From assembly GCF_002001015.1 (NCBI RefSeq), contig NZ_MUNO01000045.1, positions 1 to 64,000 of the forward strand: a stretch of DNA of 64,000 nt, given 5' to 3'. Positions within the stretch are counted from its first letter, which is position 1, and every line of letters begins with the position of its first letter. The notes beneath the pieces are model-generated. The model was not told the DNA's origin and searched no databases. It worked only from the letters and a program-made list of their open reading frames with translations. Origin of the DNA: Polaromonas sp. A23 (GTDB lineage Bacteria > Pseudomonadota > Gammaproteobacteria > Burkholderiales > Burkholderiaceae_C). This document shows positions 42,421-50,251 of the stretch, piece after piece. Made by a program: the position numbers and the translations under genes.

Positions 42421-44151
42421 ATGAAAACGATTGAACTCGAGTACGACATCGTGGTGGTCGGTGGAGGCACCGGCGGCCCGATGGCCGCTGTCAAGGCCAA
42501 GGAAAAGAACCCGAAACTGCGCGTCCTGTTGGTGGACAAGGCCAACGTCAAGCGCAGCGGCGCCATCTCCATGGGCATGGACGGACTGAACAACGCCGTC
42601 ATTCCCGGCCATGCCACGCCCGAGCAATACACCAAGGAAATCACCGTTGCCAACGATGGCGTGGTCGACCAGAAAGGCGTGTACGCCTATGCCGCCAACA
42701 GCTTCGCCATGATCGAGGAACTCGACAAGTGGGGCATCAAGTTCGAGAAAGACGAAACCGGCGACTACGCGGTGCGCAAGGTACACCACCTGGGCAGCTA
42801 TGTGCTGCCCATGCCCGAAGGCCACCACATGAAACGGGTGTTGTACCGCCAGCTCAAGCGGGCGCGTGTCGAGATCACCAACCGTGTGGTGGTCACCCGA
42901 CTGCTCACCGGCCCGTCCGGGGAGGTCGCCGGGGTCATGGGTTTCGACTGCCGCACCGCGGATTTTTATGTCATCAAGGCCAAGTCGGTCGTGATCTGCA
43001 CCGGCGCTGCCGGCCGGCTCGGCCTGCCGGCTTCAGGCTACCTGTTCGGCACTTATGAGAACCCTACCAACAGCGGCGAAGGCCATGTCATGGCTTACCA
43101 CGCCGGCGCCGAACTGACCAACTTGGAGTGTTTCCAGATCAACCCGCTGATCAAGGACTACAACGGCCCCGCCTGCGCCTACGTGACGGGCCCCTTCGGC
43201 GGCTATACGTCCAACAATGCCGGCGAGCGTTTCATCGAGTGCGATTACTGGAGCGGCCAGATGATGATGGAGTTCTTCAATGAGCTCGAAGGCGGCAAAG
43301 GGCCGGTGTTCCTCAAGCTCGACCACCTGGCCGAAGAAACCATCTCGGAGATCGAGCACATCCTGCACACCAACGAACGGCCCAGCCGCGGTCGCTTCCA
43401 CGAAGGGCGAGGCACGGACTACCGCAAGAGCATGATCGAGATGCACATCTCCGAGATCGGCTTTTGCAGCGGCCACAGCGCCTCCGGTATCTGGACGAAC
43501 GAAAAAGGTGAATGCTCGATCCCCGGGCTGTACGCCGCCGGCGACTGCGCCAGCATTCCGCACAACTACATGCTGGGCGCGTTTGTCTACGGCAAGTTCT
43601 GCGGGGAAAACGCTGCCGACTATGTTTCGGGTATTGAGCAACCGCGTTTCGAGCAGGACAAGGTGGAGGCCGAACGCGAGCGCGTGCTGGCGCCTTTGTC
43701 GCGCAGCGAGGGCCTCACACCCTTCCAGGTGGAGTACAAGACCCGCCGCATCGTCAACGACTACCTGCAACCGCCCAAGGTCACGCGCAAGATGGAAATC
43801 GGCCTGCAGCGTTTCGACGAGATCCGCGAAGACCTCGATTCCATGATTGCCGCCGACCCGCATGAACTAATGCGCGCCATGGAGGCCCACACCATCCGCG
43901 ACTGCGCAGAGCTGGCGGCCCGCGCCTCGCTGTTTCGCACCGAAAGCCGCTGGGGGCTGTACCACCTGTGTGTGGACCATCCGGAAAAAGACGACGAGAA
44001 CTGGTTCTGCCACACCAACGTCACCAGCGACGCGAAGGGCAACGCCGTGTTCCGAAAACGTGCCATCGAGCCCTACGTGGTCGAACTCAACGAGCAGGAA
44101 AAGTCGGCCTACCAGCGCCTGCGCGTCGCCCGTCCTGCGCAGGCCGCCTGA
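42421..44151 (+). CDS. AprA-like flavoprotein (adenylylsulfate reductase/fumarate reductase family)
   Basis: This 576-residue FAD protein of the succinate dehydrogenase/fumarate reductase superfamily has DIVVVGGGTGGPMAAVKAKE at the N-terminus, SGEGHVMAYHAGAELTNLE in the capping region and a GHSASGIWT...GLYAAGDCASIPHN block. The last resembles the AprA active-site block of APS reductase more than fumarate reductase. The downstream ferredoxin is AprB-like, which supports this. Some AprA substrate residues appear different, so it may not use APS. The start is the ATG at 42421. It should exchange electrons between a substrate and the ferredoxins; the substrate is unidentified. Confidence 0.82.
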   Translation: MKTIELEYDIVVVGGGTGGPMAAVKAKEKNPKLRVLLVDKANVKRSGAISMGMDGLNNAVIPGHATPEQYTKEITVANDGVVDQKGVYAYAANSFAMIEELDKWGIKFEKDETGDYAVRKVHHLGSYVLPMPEGHHMKRVLYRQLKRARVEITNRVVVTRLLTGPSGEVAGVMGFDCRTADFYVIKAKSVVICTGAAGRLGLPASGYLFGTYENPTNSGEGHVMAYHAGAELTNLECFQINPLIKDYNGPACAYVTGPFGGYTSNNAGERFIECDYWSGQMMMEFFNELEGGKGPVFLKLDHLAEETISEIEHILHTNERPSRGRFHEGRGTDYRKSMIEMHISEIGFCSGHSASGIWTNEKGECSIPGLYAAGDCASIPHNYMLGAFVYGKFCGENAADYVSGIEQPRFEQDKVEAERERVLAPLSRSEGLTPFQVEYKTRRIVNDYLQPPKVTRKMEIGLQRFDEIREDLDSMIAADPHELMRAMEAHTIRDCAELAARASLFRTESRWGLYHLCVDHPEKDDENWFCHTNVTSDAKGNAVFRKRAIEPYVVELNEQEKSAYQRLRVARPAQAA

Positions 44152-44174
44152 ATTACACCCCAGGAGAAACACCC

Positions 44175-44408
44175 ATGACCATCGCCATCACCCGAACCCA
44201 GGCTCCCGTCGTTGTAGACGAGGACAAATGCATCGCCGACAAGGGCTGCACCGTCTGCGTCGATGTCTGCCCACTCGACGTCCTGGCCATCGACCTGGTG
44301 AAGAACAAGGCCTTCATGAAGTTCGACGAGTGCTGGTACTGCATGCCCTGCGAGAAGGACTGCCCCACTGGCGCAGTGCACGTCAACATCCCCTACCTGG
44401 TGCGCTGA
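44175..44408 (+). CDS. AprB-like dicluster ferredoxin
   Basis: This 77-residue iron-sulfur protein has two cysteine clusters: DEDKCIADKGCTVCVDVCP and FDECWYCMPCEKDCPTGAV. The CWxCxxCxxxCPxGA form is the one I recall from AprB, the electron-transfer subunit of APS reductase. The long C-terminal tail with which AprB embraces AprA is absent here, so the protein is a minimal version. An AGGAGA ribosome site precedes the ATG. It lies 23 bases after the flavoprotein gene and is its likely partner. Confidence 0.88.
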   Translation: MTIAITRTQAPVVVDEDKCIADKGCTVCVDVCPLDVLAIDLVKNKAFMKFDECWYCMPCEKDCPTGAVHVNIPYLVR

Positions 44409-44418
44409 GGACCTGACC

Positions 44419-45405
44419 ATGAATACCATGACCACCCCCGCCAGCATCCATGAGCGCCTGCGCAGCCCCGATGCAGGCGTGCGCCGGATCGCCGTGATCG
44501 ACCTGCCTTATACCGACGAGGAGGACGACGTTGCCCCGCTGCTGACCGCAGCCCTGGCCGATACGGATGCGCAGGTGCGCCTGGAAGCCGCAAAAGCCCT
44601 GGAGGGTTTCGAGGAAGTCGAAGTGCTGGCGCAACTGGTGCCCCTGCTCAAGGACAGCTCTGCCGAGGTGCGCGAGGCCGTCGCCTACACCCTGGCCGAG
44701 TTGAAGCAGCCGGCCTCCGCCACCCCACTGCTGCCCTACCTCGTGGACACCGATCCTGGCGTGCGCGCCGCCGCGCTGCACGCCGTACGCTCCTTGCGCG
44801 TCAGCCAGGCTTTCGAACCGGCCCTGAGCTCGCTTCGGCATGACGACGCGATGGTCAGGCGCGCCGCCGTGGGCGTGCTCGGCTACCTGAAAAATCCGCA
44901 GGCCATCGGCACCCTGACCCAAGCCGCCGTCCACGATCCGGATCCAGAGGTCCGCCGCGTCGCCGTGGGCGCACTGGGTTATGCCGGCGAATCGGCCGAG
45001 ATCAGCGTCCACCCCGCGTTGAGCCGTGCCCTTACCGACCCGGCCTGGCAGGTCCGCGAAGAAGCGGCCACCACTTTTGCCAAGCTGGGGTCTGCGCTGG
45101 GTGTGCCGGACCTGGTGCGCGCCATGGACGACGACTACTGGCAGGTCCGCGTCAAGGCAGCGCGCAGCCTGGGCAAGCTCAAGGCCAGGGGCGGTGTCGA
45201 GGTGCTCTGCCAGGCCCTGCAGCATGCGGTGAGCAACCTGCGCAAGGAGGCGGTGATTGCACTCGGTGAAGTCGGCGACCCGCGCGCCATCACGCACCTG
45301 GAGCGTGCCCTCCACGACAACGACCCAGATGTGCGCAAGCTCGCCAAGCTCGCCCTGACCAGCATCCAGATGAGCGGGGCCGTCGCGACAGGAGACATGC
45401 CATGA
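44419..45405 (+). CDS. HEAT-repeat protein
   Basis: This 328-residue soluble protein is made almost wholly of about nine HEAT repeats (units such as DTDAQVRLEAAKALEGFEE and DSSAEVREAVAYTLAELKQ). Such solenoids serve as scaffolds or, in phycobilisome lyases and similar proteins, as binding platforms. It sits between two ferredoxin genes and its stop overlaps the next start by four bases (ATGA, 45402-45405). A scaffold for the redox complex is therefore the simplest inference. An internal ATG at 44428 is an alternative start. Confidence 0.9.
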   Translation: MNTMTTPASIHERLRSPDAGVRRIAVIDLPYTDEEDDVAPLLTAALADTDAQVRLEAAKALEGFEEVEVLAQLVPLLKDSSAEVREAVAYTLAELKQPASATPLLPYLVDTDPGVRAAALHAVRSLRVSQAFEPALSSLRHDDAMVRRAAVGVLGYLKNPQAIGTLTQAAVHDPDPEVRRVAVGALGYAGESAEISVHPALSRALTDPAWQVREEAATTFAKLGSALGVPDLVRAMDDDYWQVRVKAARSLGKLKARGGVEVLCQALQHAVSNLRKEAVIALGEVGDPRAITHLERALHDNDPDVRKLAKLALTSIQMSGAVATGDMP

Positions 45406-45731
45406 CCCACGTCGTCACCGAAGCCTGCATACGCTGCAAATACACCGACTGCGTGGCTGTTTGCCCCGTAGAGTGTTTCCACGAAGGTCCGAACTTTCTG
45501 GTGATCGATCCGAAGGTTTGCATCGACTGCGGCGTCTGCATTCCGGAATGCCCGGTCGAGGCCATCGTCGAGGAAAAAGACCTGCCTCCCGGTCAGTTGG
45601 AATACCTGGCACTGAACACGGAGCTGGCCGGGAAATGGCCGCTGATCACCCAGTCGCGGGAGCCGCTGCCCGACGCCGACGACTGGGCGAGCCGACATGA
45701 CAAAAGAGCGCTGCTGACCGAGAGCGCCTGA
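45402..45731 (+). CDS. FdxA-type ferredoxin
   Basis: This 109-residue ferredoxin resembles the 7Fe FdxA type: THVVTEACIRCKYTDCVAVCPVECF for the first cluster and DPKVCIDCGVCIPECPVEAI for the second, with a C-terminal extension (about 60-109) including NTELAGKWPLIT. It could hold a [3Fe-4S] and a [4Fe-4S] cluster. It overlaps the HEAT gene by ATGA. It is the second ferredoxin of the operon and probably the partner of the NADP reductase at 49466. Confidence 0.93.
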   Translation: MTHVVTEACIRCKYTDCVAVCPVECFHEGPNFLVIDPKVCIDCGVCIPECPVEAIVEEKDLPPGQLEYLALNTELAGKWPLITQSREPLPDADDWASRHDKRALLTESA

Positions 45732-45805
45732 TTCGCCAATGGAGACTGATGTGGTATCGAACTTGCGTTACCAAACCGAGCATTTGTGAAACCTGCCTGG
45801 AGATC

Positions 45806-47287
45806 ATGATGACTTCTAATCTTTCTGCCCTTTCGTCCCTACATGCCAAGCTTGCGGTGCCACGCTGGCGACCCGCCCTGCTGCTGGCCCTTGCACTGCT
45901 GCCCGGCCTGGCCGCGGCCCAGGCCAAACAGGTGGTCAGCATCGGTATCGGCACCCAGAACACGACGACAAACACCGTCACCGGCGGCATCGTGATCAAG
46001 GAGCTGAAGCTGCTCGAAAAGCACCTGCCCAAAACCGGCAAATACGCCAACATCGAGTGGAAACTTGACTGGCAGAACTTCACCTCCGGCCCGCCGGTGA
46101 CCAATGGCATGGTCGCCGACAAGTTGCAGATCGGCATGATGGGCGACTACCCGCTGCTGGTCAACGGCGCCACCGGCCAGAACAATCGCGGTAATGAAAC
46201 CCAACTGGTGGCCATCATTGCCTACAACGCTTTCGGCGCTGGCAACGGCGTGGTGGTGCACAAGGACAGCCCTTACTACGAGCTGGCCGATCTGAAAGGG
46301 AAAAACGTGTCAGTTCCCTTCGGCTCGGCAGCGCACGGCATGATGCTGCAAGCCATGCAGGAACGCGGCTGGAAAGACGACTTCTGGAGCTTGGTCAGCC
46401 AGAGCCCGGAAGTGGGGACAACCAACCTGCAGGAAAAGAAAATCGATGGCCACGGCGACTTCGTGCCCTTCGCTGAGTTGCTGCCTTACCGGGGATTCGC
46501 GCGCAAGATCTTCGACGGCGCGCAGACCAAGATTCCCACCTTCCACGGCGTGGTGGTGCGCAAGGACTTCGCGCAGAAGTATCCAGAGGCTGTGGTCGCC
46601 TACATCAAGGCATTGATGGAAGCCAATGAATGGGTGCGCAAGGACCCGAAGGCCGCTGCAGCAAAAATCGAGGAATGGACCAAGATCGAGAAGGAAGTGG
46701 CTTACATCTTCCTTGGCCCGGGCGGCATCCACACGCTCGACCCGACCATCAAACCGCGCTGGCTGGACACCATCAAGACAGCGCACGGCGTGCTCGGCAA
46801 GCTGGGCCGCGTGAAAGAGTTCGACATCAATGCCTGGGTCAACGAGACTTATGTGCGCCAGGCTTACAAGGAGCGCGGCCTGGACTACGACGCGCAAAAG
46901 CAGACCCTGGCCAACTACGACATTTCCGGCAAGGACCCGGTCTGCAAGACAGCAGTCACACGGCCAAAAGACGCGGGTGAAATCTGGCTCGCCGGCGGAG
47001 AAATCATTCCCGTCAGTTCGCCCACCTGCCTGCTGGCCGGCATTCGCCAGTATGAGGGTGAAGGCAAAAAAGTGAGCGTGGCTTACGTGTTCGACAAGGA
47101 ACTGGGCATCAAGGTGTTCGCCGACAAGGCCTTCTATGCGGTGGAAGGCGCCGGTAGCAAGAACCCCATGGTGCCGTTTCTGCTGAAGAAAGATGCCGAG
47201 GCACATGCTGCAAAAACAAGCGGCAAACTCGCCACCTACGCCCAGGCACTGGACATCGCCTCACGCACCAACGTCGCGGGGCGCTGA
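45806..47287 (+). CDS. Periplasmic binding protein fused to a NosL-like domain
   Basis: This exported protein of about 493 residues has a signal peptide ending near LAAAQA. Residues 35-375 form an NMT1/SsuA-type binding fold (IGTQNTTTNTVTGGIVIKELKLLEKHLPK, HKDSPYYELADLKGKNVSVPFGSAAHGMML). Residues 379-493 resemble NosL, the copper-binding accessory lipoprotein of nitrous oxide reductase: DPVCKTAV, SSPTCLLAG, then FADKAFYAVEGAGSKNPMVPFLLKKDAEAHAAKTSGK. Binding proteins of this family are usually about 330 residues, so the extra domain is a true fusion. The start is ATG at 45806 or 45809, behind GGAG. The two cysteines of the added domain may bind metal. Confidence 0.85.
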   Translation: MMTSNLSALSSLHAKLAVPRWRPALLLALALLPGLAAAQAKQVVSIGIGTQNTTTNTVTGGIVIKELKLLEKHLPKTGKYANIEWKLDWQNFTSGPPVTNGMVADKLQIGMMGDYPLLVNGATGQNNRGNETQLVAIIAYNAFGAGNGVVVHKDSPYYELADLKGKNVSVPFGSAAHGMMLQAMQERGWKDDFWSLVSQSPEVGTTNLQEKKIDGHGDFVPFAELLPYRGFARKIFDGAQTKIPTFHGVVVRKDFAQKYPEAVVAYIKALMEANEWVRKDPKAAAAKIEEWTKIEKEVAYIFLGPGGIHTLDPTIKPRWLDTIKTAHGVLGKLGRVKEFDINAWVNETYVRQAYKERGLDYDAQKQTLANYDISGKDPVCKTAVTRPKDAGEIWLAGGEIIPVSSPTCLLAGIRQYEGEGKKVSVAYVFDKELGIKVFADKAFYAVEGAGSKNPMVPFLLKKDAEAHAAKTSGKLATYAQALDIASRTNVAGR

Positions 47288-47290
47288 ACC

Positions 47291-48268
47291 ATGAAAACAG
47301 CCCAGTTGATGGACAGCGACTACGGCGGTGACCCACCGGCAGAAAGGGTGCAGGTTCAGGCGCCGGTGCGCGACACCGTCGTCCCCATCGTGCCTCTGCA
47401 TGCCCCGCCTGCCGGCAAACCGGTGCAAGCCCCCATCGCGGCCCAACCGGTGGTTCGCGCCGCACGGCTGCTCGGCTGGATCCGGAGTCATCTGGGTGAC
47501 TGGCTGCTGGCGGTTGTATCCATTGGCACAGTGCTGCTGCTCTGGGAACTGGCCACCCGTTTCCGGGTGGACTTCTATATCCGCTTCAACAACATTCCCA
47601 CACCCGGCGAAGTATTCGACAAGGTGGTCGAAGTCAATCGATCCACCAAGTTCATCACCAGCATAGGCATCAGCGTCCGCCGCATCCTGCTGGGTTTTCT
47701 GGTGGCCTGCGCACTGGGCATTTCCCTGGGCATCATGATCGGCCGCTATCGCCGCGCGCGCCAGCTCCTGATGCCCGCCCTGGAAGTTTTTCGACCCATC
47801 CCGGCGATTGCCTGGGTGCCCATGGCCATCATGTTATGGCCGACCAATGAGGTCAGCATCGTGTTCATCACCTTTCTGGGCGCTTTTTTTCCCATCCTGC
47901 TCAACACGGTGCATGGCGTGCAGGCCATCGATCCGGTGCTGCTCAGAGCCGCGCGCTCGCTAGGCGCCAAGGAGACGAGCCTGCTGACGCAAGTGGTGTT
48001 GCCCGGCGCCTTGCCACACATCTTCACTGGGCTGGCCGTGGGCATGGGCGTGGCCTGGGTATCACTGATCGCAGCGGAGATGATTTCGGGCCAATTCGGC
48101 GTGGGTTACTTCACCTGGGAGGCCTATTCGCTGATCACCTATTCGGAAATTGCACTTGGCATGATCACCATCGGCGTGCTCGGTTTGTTATGCAGCGGGG
48201 CCATCCGCCTGGTGGCACGCATAACGATGCCCTGGACAGCGTTCTCGGCGAAAGCGGGGCGGTCATGA
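47291..48268 (+). CDS. ABC transporter permease (SsuC/TauC/NrtB family)
   Basis: This 325-residue inner-membrane permease has an unusually long polar N-terminus (about residues 1-65) before six hydrophobic helices. The EAA region that contacts the ATPase reads around EVFRPIPAIAWVPMAIMLW and HGVQAIDPVLLRAARSLGA. Sulfonate, nitrate and thiamine-precursor importers share this family. It begins three bases after the binding-protein stop and overlaps the ATPase gene start by four bases. Confidence 0.92.
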   Translation: MKTAQLMDSDYGGDPPAERVQVQAPVRDTVVPIVPLHAPPAGKPVQAPIAAQPVVRAARLLGWIRSHLGDWLLAVVSIGTVLLLWELATRFRVDFYIRFNNIPTPGEVFDKVVEVNRSTKFITSIGISVRRILLGFLVACALGISLGIMIGRYRRARQLLMPALEVFRPIPAIAWVPMAIMLWPTNEVSIVFITFLGAFFPILLNTVHGVQAIDPVLLRAARSLGAKETSLLTQVVLPGALPHIFTGLAVGMGVAWVSLIAAEMISGQFGVGYFTWEAYSLITYSEIALGMITIGVLGLLCSGAIRLVARITMPWTAFSAKAGRS

Positions 48269-49146
48269 ATGCGCTTCTCTCCAAACCGATCGAAACATCC
48301 CGCGGCCATATCGAGGTACGCGATCTCGGCATCCAGTTCGATACCCGGGGCGGCACGCTGGACGCTGTCAGCGAGGTTTCATTACATGTCAATCCCGGAG
48401 AGTTTGTCTCCCTGATCGGGCCTTCAGGTTGCGGCAAGTCGACACTGCTCAACGTGGTGGCCGGCTTTCTGGAACCCAGCTCTGGCCAAACCCTGCTGGA
48501 CGGACGCGCCATCAAGGGGCCGGGCTCCGACCGCGGGGTGGTGTTCCAGCAGTACTCGCTCTTTCCCTGGATGACTGTGCGCAAGAATGTCGAGTTCGGC
48601 CTGAAGATGCAGGGCCTGTCGGCAAACGAGCGCGAAACCCAGGCACGTACGCTGCTCGGCCTGGCTGGCCTGCTCTCGTTCGAGAACCACTACCCCGACC
48701 AACTTTCCGGCGGCATGAAACAGCGCGTGGGCATCGTCCGTGCGCTGGCCACCAGCCCGCAGGTACTGCTGATGGACGAGCCTTTCGGAGCGCTCGATTC
48801 GCAGACCCGGGTGGTCATGCAGGAAATTCTGACCAACATGTGGCAGCGGCTGCGTCTGTCGGTGCTGTTCATCACCCATGACATCGACGAAGCCGTCTTC
48901 CTGTCGGACCGCATCTATGTCATGACGGCGCGCCCCGGACGCATCAAATCCGAAATGGTGGTGCCGCTGCCGAGGCCGCGTACGCCGGAGATGATGTCCA
49001 CGCCGCAGTTTGCCGCCATGGCGGGCAGTATTCGGGCCCTGATCCGCGAAGAAAGCCTGGCGGCCATGGGTGGCGAACTCAGCGACGGTGGCCTCGGAGG
49101 TCTGAGCACGGAAATCGGCCCACGGGGCATGAGCTCGGTGGTGTGA
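48265..49146 (+). CDS. ABC transporter ATP-binding protein (SsuB/TauB family)
   Basis: This 293-residue ATPase has Walker A GPSGCGKSTLLNVVAG, Q-loop VFQQYSLFPW, signature LSGGMKQRVGIVRAL, Walker B LLMDEPFGALD and the switch His in FITHDIDEA. It should drive import through the permease and the NosL-fused binding protein. The ATG at 48265 overlaps the permease stop (ATGA); the longer upstream frame is rejected. The C-terminal 50 residues extend beyond the usual fold and end in GRPGM-like Gly/Ser-rich sequence (GPRGMSSVV). Confidence 0.95.
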   Translation: MNALLSKPIETSRGHIEVRDLGIQFDTRGGTLDAVSEVSLHVNPGEFVSLIGPSGCGKSTLLNVVAGFLEPSSGQTLLDGRAIKGPGSDRGVVFQQYSLFPWMTVRKNVEFGLKMQGLSANERETQARTLLGLAGLLSFENHYPDQLSGGMKQRVGIVRALATSPQVLLMDEPFGALDSQTRVVMQEILTNMWQRLRLSVLFITHDIDEAVFLSDRIYVMTARPGRIKSEMVVPLPRPRTPEMMSTPQFAAMAGSIRALIREESLAAMGGELSDGGLGGLSTEIGPRGMSSVV

Positions 49147-49148
49147 CC

Positions 49149-49469
49149 ATGGCCACTCCCGCCGTCTGGCCACTGGACATCGTTCTGCATGAAGCTTCGG
49201 GCCAGCTCGAAGTGCTGTGGAACGACGGACTGCGCAGCACGCTGGAAGCGTCTGCCCTTCGCGCGGCCTGCCGCTGCGCCGCTTGCGAAAGCCTGCGGCG
49301 TGCCGGAAATCTCACAGCTCCTGCGACGGGCATCGCCCTCACCGTGCTGCAACCGGTTGGAGAGTTCGGTCTGCAGCTGGGGTTTTCAGATGGTCATGAC
49401 CGCGGCATCTATCCCTGGGCCTACCTTCACGAACTGGCTTCAATCCCCTCCCTTCAGACCACACCATGA
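49149..49469 (+). CDS. DUF971 (GBBH-like N-terminal) protein
   Basis: This protein of about 106 residues is a single DUF971 domain: LHEASGQLEVLWNDGLRSTLEASALRAACRCAACES, with three closely spaced cysteines (CRCAAC), and GEFGLQLGFSDGHDRGIYPWAYL. In other proteins this domain sits before gamma-butyrobetaine hydroxylase or beside iron-sulfur carrier proteins. The ATG at 49149 follows the ATPase stop by two bases; a GTG at 49143 is possible. Its end overlaps the reductase gene by ATGA. A role in iron-sulfur or thiol chemistry of the pathway is plausible. Confidence 0.85.
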   Translation: MATPAVWPLDIVLHEASGQLEVLWNDGLRSTLEASALRAACRCAACESLRRAGNLTAPATGIALTVLQPVGEFGLQLGFSDGHDRGIYPWAYLHELASIPSLQTTP

Positions 49470-50239
49470 GCAACTTCTTCGAGGCGAAAGTCCTGACGGT
49501 GCACCACTGGACGGACCGGCTGTTTTCCTTCACCTGCACCCGTGATCCGGGCTTTCGCTACCAGAGCGGGCAGTTCACCATGATCGGGCTGAACGTCGAT
49601 GGCCGCCCGCTGATGCGCGCCTACAGCATGGTGAGCCCCCACTACGAAGAAACGCTCGAATTTCTCAGCATCAAGGTGGCCGACGGCCCCCTGACCTCCC
49701 GGCTGCAGCACATCCAGCCCGGCGATGCCGTGCTGGTCGGCCGCAAGGCTTCGGGCACGCTGTTGACACAGAACCTGCTTCCCGGCCGCACGCTGTACCT
49801 GCTGGGCACAGGTACGGGGCTGGCGCCCTTCATGAGCATGATCCGCGACCCCGAGGTTTATGAGCAGTTCGAAAAGGTCGTGCTGGTGCACGGCTGCCGC
49901 CAGGTGGCGGAGCTGGCCTACGCGGGACTAATCACGACGGAGTTGCCGCGCAACGAATGGTTTGGCGAGCAGGTCGCCCGGCAGCTGGTGTACTACCCCA
50001 CCGTCACGCGCGAATCTTTTCGACACCAGGGTCGCATCCCCACGCTGCTGGAGACGGGCCAGCTGTGTCGCGAAGCAGGGCTTCCTGCGTTGGACCCGGC
50101 GCACGACCGCTTCATGCTGTGCGGCAGCCCGGCCATGCTCAAGGACACGCGAGCACTGCTGGACAAACTGGGGCTGGCCGAAGGCAACATGAGCCATCCG
50201 GGCCACTACGTCATCGAACGCGCGTTTGTCGACAAGTAA
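49466..50239 (+). CDS. Ferredoxin-NADP+ reductase
   Basis: This 257-residue FAD enzyme has the flavin motif MRAYSMVSPH, the NADP loop LLGTGTGLAPFMSMIRDP, the cofactor-discriminating region and a C-terminal aromatic-poor end, HPGHYVIERAFVDK, as in bacterial Fpr. It passes electrons between NADPH and ferredoxin. In this operon it would link the AprA/AprB-like pair and the FdxA-type ferredoxin to the NADPH pool, meaning the pathway is either reductive or recycles electrons. It overlaps the DUF971 gene by four bases. Confidence 0.93.
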   Translation: MSNFFEAKVLTVHHWTDRLFSFTCTRDPGFRYQSGQFTMIGLNVDGRPLMRAYSMVSPHYEETLEFLSIKVADGPLTSRLQHIQPGDAVLVGRKASGTLLTQNLLPGRTLYLLGTGTGLAPFMSMIRDPEVYEQFEKVVLVHGCRQVAELAYAGLITTELPRNEWFGEQVARQLVYYPTVTRESFRHQGRIPTLLETGQLCREAGLPALDPAHDRFMLCGSPAMLKDTRALLDKLGLAEGNMSHPGHYVIERAFVDK

Positions 50240-50251
50240 AGCGCCGGCCGC

